A DNA stretch of 64,000 nucleotides from Drouetiella sp036703255 (GTDB lineage: Bacteria; Cyanobacteriota; Cyanobacteriia; Elainellales; Elainellaceae): the NCBI GenBank assembly GCA_036703255.1, contig DATNPL010000242.1, positions 1-64,000 of the forward strand, written 5' to 3'. Both the position numbers and the translations under genes were made by a program. Below the pieces are notes generated by a model. That model made no database searches, was not told the origin of the DNA, and was given only the letters and a program-made list of their open reading frames with translations. This document shows positions 62,284 to 64,000 of the stretch, in pieces. Numbering within the stretch: position 1 is the stretch's first letter; the number at the start of each line of letters is the position of its first letter.

Positions 62284-62629
62284 GGTGGAACACAGGGCGT
62301 GACGCTGTTTCAAACAGGAGAAAATCACCATCCAGCGGCTGGATCAACGATTCAAGTTAAGCAGGTGCGATCTCAGCGAGTGGGAGATGTCTTGAAGTTG
62401 AAGTAGAGCGAGACGAACAAGTATCGTCCTTGGCATAGCTGAGAATTTATGCCGATGCGATCGCGCAAATCTATGAGCTAGAGCTTTGAGAGATGGAATC
62501 GGTATTAACCTATTGCCATTGAATCTCGTTCTGCAATAGGTTTATGCAATGCTAGAACGCTTGAGCGCTCGTTGCTTGAAATTAGTTGCAAAAATGAACA
62601 ATAGTGGGACAGTTTGATGAGCTTACCCC
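62284..62629. other. Spacer before the Tn3 fragment
   Basis: No gene recognised. A short palindrome ATCCAGC-G-GCTGGAT lies at about 62333-62347, and GTGGGACAGTTTGATG at about 62604-62619, just before the transposase start, may be an inner part of a Tn3 terminal repeat. Confidence 0.4.
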
Positions 62630-62920
62630 ATGCCTGCTCAGTTTCTCTCTGACTCAGATCATGATCGCTTAAATCGCTTTCCGCAAGAGATCACACAGAC
62701 CGATTTAGACCGCTTCTTTTGGTTATCTCCAGACGATCACCGTGCCATTTTAGGATTACGCAGTGATCATAATCGGCTGGGTTTTGCCCTGTTTTTGTGC
62801 TGCTTACGCTATCTGGGATTCTTCCCAGAACAGTTGTTACAGCTTCCTGCCTTCATAATTGAATATGTCGCTGTGCAGCTACAGGTGTCTGCTGATGCCC
62901 TCTCCCTTTATGAAACGCAC
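62630..62920 (+). pseudogene. Tn3-family transposase, N-terminal fragment
   Basis: The frame from 62630 begins PAQFLSDSDHDRLNRFPQEI and continues FFWLSPDDHRAIL and SDHNRLGFALFLCCLRYLG, the DUF4158 N-terminal domain of Tn3 TnpA, normally followed by 850 more residues. After about residue 96 the match ends and the frame stops at 62965. The rest of the transposase is missing, so the element is dead. Confidence 0.85.
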
Positions 62921-63009
62921 GAGTACTCAGTTCTGACAGTTTCCAGTGTGCTGCTGCTAGCTTGAGGTTAAGGTGGTATAGATTACTGCTGTTACCGGGA
63001 GTAGATGCT

Positions 63010-64000
63010 ATGACCCTGCGGCAAAAGACATTTCTAGTCATGGGGATTACCCTGCTTGGTCTATTGTTGGCGCTGTCCTTAGTTCTCTCCAACATCTGGT
63101 CGATGGGCTTTGAACGCCTAGAGATCCAGCAAACTCGTCGCGACGTTGAGCGTATCGTTGATGCTTTAGCGGATAATTTAGTCGAGTTAGAATCACTGGT
63201 GGGCGACTGGTCACCTTGGGATGAAACATACAACTTTATCGTCGATCGCAATGCTGCGTATATTGTAGGAAATTTAGATAGCGACTCGATTTCCAACCTC
63301 AAATTAGATTTAATTATCTACATCAATCAAGCTGGACAAATTGTTTTTGCTCAAAGCCTTGACCTTCAGCAGAAAAGGTTAACTCCTCTGCCCACAAATT
63401 TACAGCAATATTTTGTGAGCCACCCTCAGATTACACATCATTCTAATCTTAACAGTAGTGTCACGGGTATCCTGATGCTGCCAGAAACACCCATGATGAT
63501 TGCTTCACAGCCTATTCGCCAGAGCGATCGCTCTGGACCAATTCGAGGGACACTCATTTTTGGACGTTATCTGGATGCAATTGAGTTGCAAAAGCTGGCA
63601 GCGTTGACACATTTATCCATCGTCGCTTATCCCTTGCAAAAGTCGTTACCTCCAGATTTTCAGGCAGCACAAGCAGCCTTGACCTCTTCTGACTCAATCC
63701 AAGTACGCCCTTTAAATCTCGATCGCATTGCTGGCTATACTCAGATCTTCGATATTGATCATCGCCCGGCTTTGCTGCTGCGGGTAGACAGTGCAAGAGA
63801 AATCTACCGCGAAGGTCAAAGAACTTGGCATTACCTACTGCAAGCTCTCATCGCAGTCGGGCTGTTGTTTAGTATCGTCGCTTTGCTGATGTTGGAAAAC
63901 CTTGTCCTATCAAGATTAGCCCGTTTGAGTCGAGGAGTAAGCCAGATTCGCGATACAGGTAACCTGTCTTTGCGTTTGCAAGAAGGGGGTAAGGATGAGC
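63010..64000 (+). CDS. CHASE4 sensor protein, truncated by the right edge
   Basis: At least 330 residues, open at base 64000. Transmembrane helix 1 is at about 7-32 (TFLVMGITLLGLLLALSLVL), followed by a CHASE4 periplasmic sensor domain (about 40-240, with LVGDWSPWDETYNFI and IRGTLIFGRYLD), helix 2 (about 275-298) and a HAMP domain (LSRLARLSRGVSQI). GGGAG precedes the ATG. The missing C-terminus should be a histidine kinase or diguanylate cyclase/phosphodiesterase output. Confidence 0.85.
   Translation, partial: MTLRQKTFLVMGITLLGLLLALSLVLSNIWSMGFERLEIQQTRRDVERIVDALADNLVELESLVGDWSPWDETYNFIVDRNAAYIVGNLDSDSISNLKLDLIIYINQAGQIVFAQSLDLQQKRLTPLPTNLQQYFVSHPQITHHSNLNSSVTGILMLPETPMMIASQPIRQSDRSGPIRGTLIFGRYLDAIELQKLAALTHLSIVAYPLQKSLPPDFQAAQAALTSSDSIQVRPLNLDRIAGYTQIFDIDHRPALLLRVDSAREIYREGQRTWHYLLQALIAVGLLFSIVALLMLENLVLSRLARLSRGVSQIRDTGNLSLRLQEGGKDE

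Overview
The window looks like cyanobacterial DNA. GCGATCGC-type palindromes (HIP1) recur through most genes, and the gene families are those of filamentous cyanobacteria. A CyRepA1-type replication protein, a ParA/ParB pair with parS-like palindromes, an orphan second ParB and a large stock of mobile and defence genes suggest a large plasmid, or a plasmid-derived island in a chromosome. No tRNA, rRNA or CRISPR array was seen.

Layout. 0-6.3 kb: signalling genes (CBS-pair protein, wrecked histidine kinase, response regulator/HD-GYP pair, large CHASE3 hybrid kinase with a trailing receiver). 6.5-7.5 kb: mobile-element scrap (broken IS6-type transposase, 112-bp ISL3-like terminal-repeat remnant). 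7.8-29.7 kb: a defence island. A tyrosine recombinase leads into a DrmD-like SNF2 helicase and a 1440-aa adenine methyltransferase (the class 1 DISARM pair), a PIN toxin module, an oppositely oriented NACHT STAND ATPase, a GmrSD-type DUF262/DUF1524 protein, a RelE-UvrD fusion helicase and an 1881-aa DUF1998 helicase with a C-terminal Vsr/DUF559-like nuclease. 29.7-31.4 kb: ParA/ParB partition locus with two identical 24-bp palindromes. 31.5-35.2 kb: DUF1016-type nuclease, RNase III, NYN nuclease, peptidoglycan-binding protein. 36.2-43.2 kb: two dynamin-like GTPases with a membrane protein between them, followed by a multi-pass membrane protein with an HNH-like motif that is flanked on both sides by attC-like folded repeats. 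44-51.7 kb: LOTUS-like and ASCH proteins, a secreted protein, CyRepA1 and two small regulators. 52-57 kb: a compact four-gene set with a PD-(D/E)XK-like protein, the orphan ParB, and a tyrosine integrase with repeated TACTTTA motifs beside it. 57-64 kb: broken thermonuclease gene, basic DNA-binding protein, NERD-UvrD helicase, Tn3 transposase fragment, and the start of a CHASE4 sensor.

How it works together. The DrmD-like, methyltransferase and DUF1998 genes, with tight ATGA overlaps, could form a DISARM/Druantia-like restriction system into which a toxin pair and a STAND sensor have been placed. The dynamin block with its membrane HNH-like cassette is the best candidate for an undescribed system. 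Several non-coding signals are worth attention: three 69-bp copies of a repeat that closes on itself, parS-like palindromes with one inside parB, a 40-bp tandem repeat, and repeated TCTCTCTGTC motifs in front of the replication gene. All family assignments come from reading motifs by eye; no database search was possible.
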